A model generated the notes under the pieces. It saw only the letters and a program-made list of their open reading frames with translations. It did no database searches and had not been told where the DNA came from. Source: Variovorax sp. ZS18.2.2 (GTDB lineage Bacteria; Pseudomonadota; Gammaproteobacteria; Burkholderiales; Burkholderiaceae_C). From it: DNA of 64,000 bases. The stretch is taken from contig NZ_JANLNM010000007.1 in assembly GCF_024701975.1 (NCBI RefSeq), forward strand, positions 1 through 64,000, in the 5' to 3' direction. Both the position numbers and the translations under genes were made by a program. Shown piece by piece: positions 35,808 through 44,093 of this stretch (the first letter of the stretch is position 1; each line of letters starts with the position of its first letter).

Positions 35808-37181
35808 TCAGCGAATCCGCTGCGACGCAGCATCCACGTCAGCCATGTAGACCGAGCGATACGGCTCGCCGAGGCTCATGAAGTGGACCATCAGGCTGTC
35901 GCTGGTGGCCAGGTGCGGTGGCGTATTGAGGCTCAGGTAGTCGAGGATGTTGTTCTCGCTGGCCAATCCTTCTTCGCGGATCACTTCGTTTGTATGAAAC
36001 TGGTCGCCCTGGCTGCTGTACACACTCGATTTGTCTTCGACCCCTGTGATTCGCGCCCATATGCGCGCGAGCAGTTCTGCATTGTGTGCAGTGTTCCTGA
36101 ATCCCATGACTCCGGAGTTGAAGGTCCATCCGCCCACGTCCTTGGCGAAGAGGAGATCGCGCCCCTCGAGCAATGGCTCGAAGCGCTTCGCCTGGTTGAC
36201 GAAAAGAATATCGGCATCGACCCACACCACCCACTGGTGCTGCTCCAGGTGCCGCGCAAGCAGCCAGGCCTTGATCCACGCGCCATTGATCTCGGGATCC
36301 AGTTCGCCCGGAATGCCCCGGTACACGTGATAGCCGTATCCATGGCGCTCGCAATAGCGCCGCACATTGTGCTCGGACACGCGCGCATAGGTGCTGATGT
36401 GGTGCGTGTAGAGCGTCACAAAGCCGATTTGCGCATCGACATTGACACTCGACACGAGCTCCTCCGAAAGCACCGGGTACGTCGGCTGCTGCAGCATCGG
36501 CAACCCCTCCAATAGCGCTGCATTCACTTGTCGCACCAGCAGGCGCTGCAGATTGCGGTCATGGAGCATGTCTTCGTGCACCTGCCCATCCTGTTCCAGC
36601 TTCGGCACGGAAGCGAGGTTCACGACGAAGACGGGCGCATTGAACCACTCGGTGATACGCCAGCTCACGTTGACATGGCGATCAGCCAGGAAGGCATTGA
36701 ATCCGAGCATGCCGGCAGGGCGAAACAGTGCGGCTTCGTCGAGCCGCGAAGTCAAGCCGATTTGCCGATCCGCTTCGCTGAGCCGCGACACCGAACGTGC
36801 CACCGCCGCGCCCGCCGCCGCGAGCATCTGGTTCAGCAGGTTGCGGTTAGCCGTGGTGTTGCGCAAGATCATCATGTTCGTGAGCGCCAGGCCACTGGGG
36901 CCATCTACCACAAGCACATCCCGCCCCTCCATCAACTGCTCCACTGCGACAGGACGGAAAACCACGGAGTCTCCATCGAGGAACAGCAGCCAGTCGCCTT
37001 CTGCCAGTGTGCGCAGATGGCGCAGGATCTCCGAGTACTTGACCCCATTGCGCAGGGATGCGTCCCCGACATGCGAGGACTCGACCCATTGGTGCGGGTA
37101 GCCGTAAATGCGGCAATAGTGCGCATGGTTGCGCAGGACCTGCTCGTCGACCCGCTCGAAAAATGTCATGCACAACGGCAT
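35808..37181 (-). CDS. Tandem-domain glycosyltransferase (GT34-like), copy A
   Basis: 457 residues, GGGAG ribosome site before ATG. The protein is an internal duplication. N-half: NHAHYCRIYGYPHQW, WLLFLDGDSVVF (DxD at residues 69-71), LMEGRDVLVVD, LALTNMMILRNTTANRNLL. C-half: EHNVRRYCERHGYGYHVY, WVVWVDADILF (DxD near 321-323), LLEGRDLLFAK, TFNSGVMGFRNTAHNAELL. This pattern matches the galactosyl/xylosyltransferase GT34 (GMA12/MNN10) type. Substrate unknown. No signal peptide. A paralog, roughly two thirds identical in the C-half by eye, lies at 41222-42571. It is divergent from the Hsp70-like operon and convergent with lysS. Confidence 0.78.
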   Translation of the reverse strand: MPLCMTFFERVDEQVLRNHAHYCRIYGYPHQWVESSHVGDASLRNGVKYSEILRHLRTLAEGDWLLFLDGDSVVFRPVAVEQLMEGRDVLVVDGPSGLALTNMMILRNTTANRNLLNQMLAAAGAAVARSVSRLSEADRQIGLTSRLDEAALFRPAGMLGFNAFLADRHVNVSWRITEWFNAPVFVVNLASVPKLEQDGQVHEDMLHDRNLQRLLVRQVNAALLEGLPMLQQPTYPVLSEELVSSVNVDAQIGFVTLYTHHISTYARVSEHNVRRYCERHGYGYHVYRGIPGELDPEINGAWIKAWLLARHLEQHQWVVWVDADILFVNQAKRFEPLLEGRDLLFAKDVGGWTFNSGVMGFRNTAHNAELLARIWARITGVEDKSSVYSSQGDQFHTNEVIREEGLASENNILDYLSLNTPPHLATSDSLMVHFMSLGEPYRSVYMADVDAASQRIR

Positions 37182-37347
37182 CGAAAACTCCCGCTATATC
37201 CCCGAACCGGGCCGCAGTCTATCTCGCACCGCGCTGACCTTTACACTCGACGCCCCGCTTCGGATGCAGTCGCCGCGCCGGACAAGCCCCGTCGCCCCCA
37301 CCAGAACACGAAAGGCCGCGCATTTGAGCGCGCAAAGCATTGATTGC
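37182..37347. other. Divergent gap, glycosyltransferase A / Hsp70-like operon
   Basis: 166 bases that must hold promoters for both directions. No convincing -35/-10 pair or operator could be assigned by eye. The open frame running from 37129 into the Hsp70-like gene has a low-complexity Arg/Ser/Thr-rich translation without family likeness and is treated as non-coding. Confidence 0.45.
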
Positions 37348-38619
37348 ATGAAGCAACGATCCATCTCGACACTCGGCATCGACTTCGGAACCTCGAATTC
37401 AGCCATCGCCTGCGCCCCAAGCGGTGAAGCCCCCCGTCTGCTGCCGGTCGAAGGCAGCGCCACCACGCTGCCGACCGCGATCTTCTTCAACGCCGAAGAC
37501 CGCACGACCCATTTCGGCCGCGAGGCTGTCGCCCTCTACCTCTCGGGCGTCGAGGGTCGGCTGATGCGATCGCTCAAGAGCCTGCTCGGCAGCGCGCTGA
37601 TGCAGGAGAAGACGGCCGTCTACGACGGGCTCGTGAGCTTCGAGGACATCATCGCGCGCTTCCTGCGCGAACTGGCGGTGCGCGCCGGGCGCGAGCTCGG
37701 CCAAATCCCCGAACAGGTCGTGATCGGGCGGCCCGTGCATTTCGTGGACGACGATTCCAAGCGCGACGAACGCGCCGAAGAGAGCCTGCGCCATGCAGCC
37801 CGCGCCGCGGGGTTTCGCGACGTGGCGTTTCAGCTCGAACCGATCGCGGCCGCCTTCGACTACGAGCAACGCATCACGAAGGAATCGGTGGTGCTGATCG
37901 TCGATATCGGCGGCGGCACCTCGGACTTCACCGTCGTGCGCGTGGGTCCGGACCGGGCTGCGCGCACCGACCGCAGCGACGACGTGCTGGCCACCAGCGG
38001 CGTGCACATCGGCGGCACCGACTTCGACCAGCGCCTGAACCTCGAACGCGTGATGCCGGAGTTCGGCTTTCGCCACCACGGACCCCAGGGCCGCGAGGTA
38101 CCGAGCAAGGTGTTCTTCGAGTTGTCGTCGTGGCACCTGATCAACTGGCTCTATGCCGCCAAGGCGGTTCGCCAGGCGAAGGAACTGCGCACCAACTATG
38201 CCGACACGCAGCTGCACGACCGGCTGATGACGGTGCTGGAAGAGCGCCACGGCCACCGCATTGCCAGCGCCGTCGAGCAGGCCAAGATCGATGCCTCCGT
38301 GACCGATGCGCAGACCTCGATCGACCTCGCATGCGCGGAAGCGGGGCTGACGGCCACGCTCTCGCCTGTCGACATGGCGCAGCAGCTTTCCGCACAGCTC
38401 GAGAACGTGATCGCCTGTGCGCATGCCTGCGTCAAGCGCGCGGGCCTGCGCAGCGGCGACCTCGATGCGATCTACTTGACGGGCGGCTCGTCGGCCCTGC
38501 GCCCGTTCCAGCATGCGCTGCGCAAGAGTTTTGCCGGCGTGAACCTCGTCGAGGGCGACCTGTTCGGCGGCGTGGCCACCGGGTTGGCCTGCGCGACGCC
38601 ACAACGGCGCCGGACATGA
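37348..38619 (+). CDS. Hsp70-like ATPase, YegD type
   Basis: 423 residues starting MKQRSISTLGIDFGTSNSAI. An actin/Hsp70-fold nucleotide-binding protein: phosphate 1 loop GIDFGTSNSAIA at about 10-21, phosphate 2 loop VDIGGGTSDFTVV at about 185, adenosine loop IYLTGGSSALRPFQ at about 376. It lacks the substrate-binding beta domain and lid of DnaK, as E. coli YegD (about 450 residues) does. YegD's client is unknown. It overlaps the next gene by four bases (ATGA at 38616-38619), starting a coupled three-gene operon. Sister-gene content suggests a service role for the glycosyltransferases or an unrelated chaperone role; neither is shown. Confidence 0.85.
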   Translation: MKQRSISTLGIDFGTSNSAIACAPSGEAPRLLPVEGSATTLPTAIFFNAEDRTTHFGREAVALYLSGVEGRLMRSLKSLLGSALMQEKTAVYDGLVSFEDIIARFLRELAVRAGRELGQIPEQVVIGRPVHFVDDDSKRDERAEESLRHAARAAGFRDVAFQLEPIAAAFDYEQRITKESVVLIVDIGGGTSDFTVVRVGPDRAARTDRSDDVLATSGVHIGGTDFDQRLNLERVMPEFGFRHHGPQGREVPSKVFFELSSWHLINWLYAAKAVRQAKELRTNYADTQLHDRLMTVLEERHGHRIASAVEQAKIDASVTDAQTSIDLACAEAGLTATLSPVDMAQQLSAQLENVIACAHACVKRAGLRSGDLDAIYLTGGSSALRPFQHALRKSFAGVNLVEGDLFGGVATGLACATPQRRRT

Positions 38620-39143
38620 AATACCTTGCGGGCTATCCGGCGAGCCTGCAAGAACAGGTCGCGCAGCTGATCGCGCAAGACAAGCTCGGGGCATTGCTGA
38701 GCCAGCGCCATCCCGGCGGCACGCACGACATCCAGTCGGACCGGGCGCTCTACGACTACGTGGGCGGACTCAAGAACGAGTTCATGCGCAAGGCAGAGCC
38801 GCTGGCCAAGGTGATGTTCGACAACAAGCTGCACGTGATCCGCAATGCGCTGGGCACGCACACCACGGTCTCGCGCGTCCAGGGTGGCAAGCTCAAGGCC
38901 AAGCGGGAGATTCGGGTGGCCAGCCTGTTCAAGGAGGTGCCTCTCGATCTGCTGCGCATGATCGTCGTGCACGAGTTGGCGCATACCAAGGAAAAGGCCC
39001 ACGACAAGGCCTTCTACGCGCTATGCACGTACATGGAGCGGGACTATCATCGATTCGAGTTCGATCTCAGGCTGTACCTGACGCATCTGAACCTCGGCGG
39101 AAAACGCCTCTGGTCGCACGAGGCCCCCATCACCCCCCCATGA
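38616..39143 (+). CDS. YgjP-type zinc metallopeptidase-like protein
   Basis: 175 residues starting MKYLAGYPASLQEQVAQLIA. The zinc site IVVHELAHTKEKAHDKAF, at about residues 115-132, has the HExxH...H pattern (HELAH and a third histidine) of the YgjP/DUF45 (M48-like, WSS1-like) family. SLFKEVPLDLLRMIVVHELA and ERDYHRFEFDLRLYL are consistent with it. Most YgjP proteins are about 165-240 residues and have an extended basic N-terminal strand region, here KLKAKREIRVA. It may be a peptidase; no substrate is known. Coupled by ATGA overlaps to both neighbours. Confidence 0.8.
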   Translation: MKYLAGYPASLQEQVAQLIAQDKLGALLSQRHPGGTHDIQSDRALYDYVGGLKNEFMRKAEPLAKVMFDNKLHVIRNALGTHTTVSRVQGGKLKAKREIRVASLFKEVPLDLLRMIVVHELAHTKEKAHDKAFYALCTYMERDYHRFEFDLRLYLTHLNLGGKRLWSHEAPITPP

Positions 39144-41038
39144 CGCTGCCCAGACTCAACTTCACCTCGCTGTCCCAGGAGGAAGTCTGTGGCGACATCG
39201 TCAAAGCCTTCAGGTTGGCGGTCGAGAGGCTCGGCTATCCAACCAGCTATACCCCTTGCTACATCGAACCGGGTGCCATCAACATCCTGTTCTTTTTCTG
39301 GGACATACCGTGGAGTGAAATCCAGGCGCACCACCCCGATTGCATCATCGTCAACTTCGAACCGATGGTGCCCGGAACGCACGCGTGGTCCGAGAAGTAC
39401 CTCGATGTACTGAAACGCGCCTATGTCTGGGAGTACAGCAAGTCGAACTTCCAGAGAAATCTCGAACTGGGCTACCGCAACGCGGACTATGTCGCCCTGG
39501 GCTGGGAGCCCGATGCGGCGCAGGTCGTGCCCCTCGCGGACATCCTGCCGGAGGAACAGCAGGACATCGACGTCGTGTTCTTCGGCTCGCTCACGCGCCG
39601 CAGGATCGTCCTTCTGGAGACGCTGATCGCGCGTGGCCTGCGCGTCGAACTCACCCGTGGCCGCCACTGGACGCTGGAAGAGCGCAACGACTACGTGCGC
39701 CGCGCCAAGTTGGTCCTCAATTTTCACAACTGGGAAGATTCGCGCATCGTCGAAGTCCCGCGGCTGTCCATCCTGATGCGGCACCGCAAGGCGGTGGTCT
39801 GCGAGCTCTACCCCGACAGCGAAATCGAGCCATGGATGCGCGAAGCCGTCGTCGGGGCGCCCTACGAGCGGCTGGTCGAAGCCGTGGAAGAACTGCTGGC
39901 GGACGCCCCTCGCCGCGCCGTCCTGGAGCGGGAAGGACTCGACAGATTCACCCGCCCGTGGGCGCCGCCGCTCGTCGGCCCCGCGATCGAGCGCTTCCTC
40001 GACTGGCGCGCCCAACAGGCCAACCGGTTCGTGGCGACCGAACTGCCGCGCGTGAGCGTCTGCCTTGCCCTGGGCGCATCGCCCGAAGCCTTGTCACGCA
40101 GCCTGCAAAGCCTGGCCCAACAGCGCGATATCAAGCTGGAGGTCGTGCTCATCGCCCCCACCGACTCGAAGGAGCTCGATGCCGCCCTCGCAACCCCGCC
40201 CTTCCCCAATCTCCACCTAATCCAGCTGCCCGTGGCGTTCGACCGGGCCACCGCCCGCAACATGGCGCTGGCGCAGTCCACGGGCGACTACCTCGTGTTC
40301 CTCGACGCCGGTGATGTCGCGGCTTCCGAGCGCCTGCAGCGCCAGGTCGCGCTGCTGGAAACCCGCCCCACGATCGACATCGTGGGCTGCTGGTGCGAGA
40401 CGGACGACGGTCCGCTGCGCTTTGCGGAAAGGCATCAGGACATCGTCGCGGAATACCTCGGGCCCCAGCCCCTGTTGCTGTCGGCGTGCATGGTTCGCCG
40501 GGCTTTTCTGGAGCGCAGCGGTGTCCGGCACGACCCGGAGTTCACCATTCACGACGACCTGCACCTGCTTTGCAAGAGCGCCGCGGCCGGCGCGCGTTTC
40601 GCGGTCATTCCAGAGGTGCTTCATACCCCTGCTGCGCCGCCCGCACCCGCGGATCCCGCTCGGGCGGCAACGCTCGCCATGCGCGCCCGTGCATTGGTGC
40701 TGGCCTACCTGCTGCCCCAATGCAGCGGCGAGGACGTGAACGAGATCGCCCAGCTCTATGCGCACCTGTGGCCGCCGACGCTCGAATTTGCCGAACACCT
40801 TCTCGGCACGCTGGCCAGCGCCTGCTTGAAGCCTTCCAGAGCGCCCGGCCTGCAACCGGTGGAACACGAGACGCTGACGCGCGCGTTACGGCACGAAGCC
40901 CTGAGGCTGCTGCAAGTGTTCTTCAATGCGGGCCTGGCGGACAAAGCCTGGCTCGAGCGCCAGTTCGCGCTCGACGCGGTGGCCGCCTTCCTGGCACCCG
41001 CCGCCAATCAGCTGCCCGTGCGGGTCTTCAGGAACTGA
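39140..41038 (+). CDS. Two-domain glycosyltransferase (GT-B-like plus GT2)
   Basis: 632 residues. N-terminal part (about 1-295) resembles GT-B enzymes: IDVVFFGSLTRRRIVLLETL, LVLNFHNWEDSRIVEVPRLS and RHRKAVVCELYPDSEIEPW, a CgeB-like arrangement. C-terminal part from about 300 is a GT2-type GT-A domain: PRVSVCLALGASPEALSRSL, FDRATARNMALAQSTGDYLV, FLDAGD near 386 (in place of the usual DADD), and EFTIHDDLHLLCKSAA. A helical tail follows from about 500. Substrates unknown. Third gene of the Hsp70-like/YgjP operon with a four-base overlap; the stop is followed at once by a long palindrome. Confidence 0.78.
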   Translation: MTLPRLNFTSLSQEEVCGDIVKAFRLAVERLGYPTSYTPCYIEPGAINILFFFWDIPWSEIQAHHPDCIIVNFEPMVPGTHAWSEKYLDVLKRAYVWEYSKSNFQRNLELGYRNADYVALGWEPDAAQVVPLADILPEEQQDIDVVFFGSLTRRRIVLLETLIARGLRVELTRGRHWTLEERNDYVRRAKLVLNFHNWEDSRIVEVPRLSILMRHRKAVVCELYPDSEIEPWMREAVVGAPYERLVEAVEELLADAPRRAVLEREGLDRFTRPWAPPLVGPAIERFLDWRAQQANRFVATELPRVSVCLALGASPEALSRSLQSLAQQRDIKLEVVLIAPTDSKELDAALATPPFPNLHLIQLPVAFDRATARNMALAQSTGDYLVFLDAGDVAASERLQRQVALLETRPTIDIVGCWCETDDGPLRFAERHQDIVAEYLGPQPLLLSACMVRRAFLERSGVRHDPEFTIHDDLHLLCKSAAAGARFAVIPEVLHTPAAPPAPADPARAATLAMRARALVLAYLLPQCSGEDVNEIAQLYAHLWPPTLEFAEHLLGTLASACLKPSRAPGLQPVEHETLTRALRHEALRLLQVFFNAGLADKAWLERQFALDAVAAFLAPAANQLPVRVFRN

Positions 41039-41197
41039 GAAGGTGTGAACGAATCCGCCATGCCCGCTCATCCCACCCAGACACACCCGGTCGGCGTTGC
41101 AAACGCTCGCCATAGCCAGAGCTATGGCTGCGCTTTGCGCCTTGATCGGGCGCGCCTAGGCGGGCTGCTCGGGCACGCCGAATTCATTCACACCTTC
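41039..41197. repeat. 159-nt imperfect palindrome between convergent genes
   Basis: Begins with GAAGGTGTGAACGAAT directly after the glycosyltransferase stop and ends with ATTCATTCACACCTTC; the outer arms (about 39 nt) pair with roughly nine mismatches. A second, inner hairpin (about 41093-41141) pairs GCAAACGCTCGCCATAG with CTATGGCTGCGCTTTGC around CCAGAG. The whole could fold as one cruciform or RNA stem. It sits between convergent genes. It may be a mobile MITE/REP-like element or a structured transcript end; no transposase, direct repeats or T-run were found. Confidence 0.75.
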
Positions 41198-41221
41198 TGA
41201 CCCGGCAGGAGATTGCCGTCG

Positions 41222-42571
41222 TCAGCGAAGGCGCTGCGAGGCTGCGTCGCGCGCGGCCATGTAGGCGGAGCGGTAGGGCTCGCCGAGATTGATGAAGTGC
41301 ACGAGCAGCGTCTCTTCGGTCGCCAGGTGCGGCGGCGTGTTGATGCTCAGGTTGTCGAGCACGCTGTCCGAGTCGACCAGCCCCTCGGCCGACAGCACCT
41401 CGTTGGTGTAGTACTGGTCGCCCTGGCTGGCGTAGACGGTGGACTTGTCGTCGACGCTGCCGATCCGCGCCCAAATGCGTGCCAGCAGTTCGGCGTTGCG
41501 GGCCGTGTTCCGGAACCCCATCACGCCCGAGTTGAACGACCAGGCCCCCACGTCCTTGCCCAGCAGCAGATCGCGGCCGTGCAACAGCTCATCGATGCGC
41601 CGGGTCTGGTTGAAGAACAGGGTGTCCGCGTCGATCCAGATGATCCAGTCGTGCTGTGCGAGGTGCTGCTGCAGCAGCCATGTACGGACCCACGAACCGT
41701 TGATGCCCGGCCCGATCTCCTCCGGAACGGCTCGGTACACGTGATAGGTATATCCGTGCCTGTCGCAATAGCGCTTCGCGTTGTGCTCGGAAACGCGCGC
41801 ATAGCTGTTGATGTGATGGGTGTACAGCGTCAGGAACGCAATGCGCGCGCCCGGGTTGTAGGTGGTGAGGGGCTCGCTGGAAAGCTCTGGATAAGCCGCT
41901 TGCTGCAGCACGGGGCGCCCGTGCATCAGGGCGTCATTGACCTGGTCGACCAGCAGGCGCTGCAGGTTGAGGTCGTGCAGCATGTCTTCGCGCAGCCCGC
42001 CGCCCGGCGCGACGATGGGCAACGGACCCATGTTCACCACGAAGATGCGGGCGTGGAACCACTGGCTGATGCGCCAGGAGACGTTCACGTAGATGTCCCC
42101 GACCGTGGCATTGCATCCCAGCATTCCCGCAGGGCGCAGCCGTGCGGCTTCGTCGAGCCGGTCGGTCACCAGCGCGATCACCTGGCCGCAGTCCTCAAGC
42201 AGCCGATGCAGCAGGGCCCTGTTGGCGGGCGTGTTACGCAGCGCCATCATGTTGGTCATCGCGAGGCCGGCATGCTCGCCGACGGCCGGGCTCTCGAGCA
42301 CCAGCAGATCGCGGCCTTCCATCAGGGTCTCGATGGCAACGGGGTGAAAAACCACCGAATTGCCATCGAGGAACAGCAACCAATCGCCCTCGGCCAGCCC
42401 GCGCAGACGGCGAAGCATCTCGCTGTACCTGGCACCGGCACGCAACGCGGGATGAATGATGTGATCGCTGTCCACCCACTGGTGGTCATACCCGAACGAG
42501 CGGCAATAGTGCGCATGGTTGCGCAGTACCGCGTCATCCTTGCGCTGGAAGAAGCTGAGGCACAAAGGCAT
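41222..42571 (-). CDS. Tandem-domain glycosyltransferase (GT34-like), copy B
   Basis: 449 residues, paralog of the protein at 35808-37181, with the same two-domain plan. N-half: NHAHYCRSFGYDHQW, WLLFLDGNSVVF (DGN at 69-71 in place of DGD), LMEGRDLLVLE, LAMTNMMALRNTPANRALL. C-half: EHNAKRYCDRHGYTYHVY, WIIWIDADTLFF (intact DxD near 313-315), FNSGVMGFRNTARNAELL. The Asp-to-Asn change may make the first site inactive for metal binding. It has a strong GAGGAGA site overlapping the nagZ end and starts 11 bases after it, so it is likely on the nagZ transcript. Substrate unknown. Confidence 0.78.
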   Translation of the reverse strand: MPLCLSFFQRKDDAVLRNHAHYCRSFGYDHQWVDSDHIIHPALRAGARYSEMLRRLRGLAEGDWLLFLDGNSVVFHPVAIETLMEGRDLLVLESPAVGEHAGLAMTNMMALRNTPANRALLHRLLEDCGQVIALVTDRLDEAARLRPAGMLGCNATVGDIYVNVSWRISQWFHARIFVVNMGPLPIVAPGGGLREDMLHDLNLQRLLVDQVNDALMHGRPVLQQAAYPELSSEPLTTYNPGARIAFLTLYTHHINSYARVSEHNAKRYCDRHGYTYHVYRAVPEEIGPGINGSWVRTWLLQQHLAQHDWIIWIDADTLFFNQTRRIDELLHGRDLLLGKDVGAWSFNSGVMGFRNTARNAELLARIWARIGSVDDKSTVYASQGDQYYTNEVLSAEGLVDSDSVLDNLSINTPPHLATEETLLVHFINLGEPYRSAYMAARDAASQRLR

Positions 42572-42582
42572 GGTCTATCTCC

Positions 42583-43686
42583 TCAGGACGGAGCGCTTTC
42601 CTCGATGCCGACAAGGGAAAGCCGTCGTTTGGCGCCGCGATACGCCGACGACTCTGTCATCGACTGCCAGCTCGGTGCGGGCGCCTGGGGCAGCAGCGAC
42701 TGCCGGCGCGCTTCGCTGGTGGCGTTGGCTTGCCAGCGCCCTGACGCCGCGGCGGCGCCGAAGCCTTCAAGAAATTCGTCCAGCAGTGCGCCATCGCCCA
42801 CGCTCTGGTTGCAGACCATGGGCAGGTCGCATCCCGCCTCGAGCGCCGCCAACGCCGCGTCGGTAAAGCTCAACAACTCGCCATCGATGTACCGCCCGGC
42901 TTCCATGCTCAGGTCGTCGCTGAAGATCGCGCCATCGAACGCGAGCCGGGTCCGCAGCACATCCTGAAGCCACTTCGATGAAAAGCCCGCAGGCCGCGCA
43001 TCGACCTTGGGATAGATGACGTGCGCGGGCATCACGGCCGCGAGCGTGCCGGCGAGCCATTCGTAAGGCCTGGCATCGTCGGCCAGGATTGCTTTGAGGC
43101 TGCGCTTGTCGACCGGAATCTCCACATGCGAGTCGGCATTCACGAACCCATGCCCCGGGAAATGCTTCCCACAGTTGCGCATCCCCATCTGCAGCATGCC
43201 GTGCATCACGCTCTTGGCCAACAGCGCCACCACGCGCGGGTCGCGGTGGAAGCTGCGGTCGCCGATCACGCTGCTGCCGCCGTAGTCGAGATCAAGCACC
43301 GGTGCAAAGCTGAAGTCGACGCCGCAGGCACGCAACTCGCCGGCAAGCACCAGCCCCGCCGCCGTCGCGACCTGCGTGGCGCGCATCGCATCGCGCATCC
43401 ACAGCTCGCCCAGCGAACGCATCGAAGGCAGGCGCGTGAAGCCATCGGTGCGAAAGCGCTGCACACGCCCGCCTTCGTGATCGACGCAGATCAGCAGGTC
43501 GGGGCGGATCGCCTTGATCCCGGCATTGAGCGCCGTCATCTGCGCGCGGTCCTGCCAGTTGCGGGTGAAATGGATCACGCCGCCGACCAGCGGGTTGGCG
43601 AGACGCCTGCGGTCGGCGTCATTGAGTTCGGTGCCCGCCACATCGATGATGAGCGGCGCGTGGGTGCTTGTCGTTGTCACGGTCAT
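42583..43686 (-). CDS. nagZ: Beta-N-acetylhexosaminidase
   Basis: 367 residues starting MTVTTTSTHAPLIIDVAGTE. GH3 cytoplasmic enzyme of peptidoglycan recycling that removes GlcNAc from 1,6-anhydromuropeptides. Marks: CVDHEGGRVQRF, FAPVLDLDYGGSSVIGDRSF, the histidine-acid loop GKHFPGHGFVNADSH, and nucleophile region GAIFSDDLSMEA. Its frame is open upstream through acpS, but the ATG at 43686 that overlaps the acpS stop by four bases is the real start. Followed at 11 bases by a glycosyltransferase. Confidence 0.95.
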   Translation of the reverse strand: MTVTTTSTHAPLIIDVAGTELNDADRRRLANPLVGGVIHFTRNWQDRAQMTALNAGIKAIRPDLLICVDHEGGRVQRFRTDGFTRLPSMRSLGELWMRDAMRATQVATAAGLVLAGELRACGVDFSFAPVLDLDYGGSSVIGDRSFHRDPRVVALLAKSVMHGMLQMGMRNCGKHFPGHGFVNADSHVEIPVDKRSLKAILADDARPYEWLAGTLAAVMPAHVIYPKVDARPAGFSSKWLQDVLRTRLAFDGAIFSDDLSMEAGRYIDGELLSFTDAALAALEAGCDLPMVCNQSVGDGALLDEFLEGFGAAAASGRWQANATSEARRQSLLPQAPAPSWQSMTESSAYRGAKRRLSLVGIEESAPS

Positions 43687-44093
43687 GCTTCGTTTTGGAT
43701 GTCTTTCTGCTCCACCACGACGAAGCTCGCGGCGTATTCGGTTTCGTCGGTCACCGTGACGTGGGCGGTCAGGCCCCTGGCCTCGAACCAGTCCTTGAGC
43801 TCGCCGTGCAGCACGATGACCGGCTTGCCGCTGCGCAGGTTGGCGATCTCGCACAGGCGCCAGGTCATCGGCATGCGCATGCCCAGGCCAATGGCCTTGC
43901 TGAAGGCTTCCTTGGCGGAAAAGCGGGTCGCGAGGTAGCTGAGGCCGCGCTTGGGCCATCGCGCGCTGCGGGCCTGCCAGACCGCGAATTCGGCGTCGCT
44001 CAACACCTTGCGGGCGAAGCGCTCGCCCTGGCGCTCGAAGGTCGCGGCGATGCGACGCAAATCGCAGATGTCGGTGCCGATGCCGTAGATCAT
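43683..44093 (-). CDS. acpS: Holo-[acyl-carrier-protein] synthase
   Basis: 136 residues starting MIYGIGTDICDLRRIAATFE. Transfers 4'-phosphopantetheine from CoA to the serine of ACP. Mg2+ aspartate in GIGTDICD and glutamate in RFSAKEAFSKAIG. Overlaps both neighbours by four bases in pdxJ-acpS-nagZ order, the usual arrangement. Its substrate AcpP is encoded at 56917-57156 in the same window. Confidence 0.95.
   Translation of the reverse strand: MIYGIGTDICDLRRIAATFERQGERFARKVLSDAEFAVWQARSARWPKRGLSYLATRFSAKEAFSKAIGLGMRMPMTWRLCEIANLRSGKPVIVLHGELKDWFEARGLTAHVTVTDETEYAASFVVVEQKDIQNEA

Noticed and set aside
41039..41197. Integron attC site
   Set aside because: The size and inverted symmetry are similar, but the arms lack the RYYYAAC/GTTRRRY core sites and there is no integrase or cassette array.
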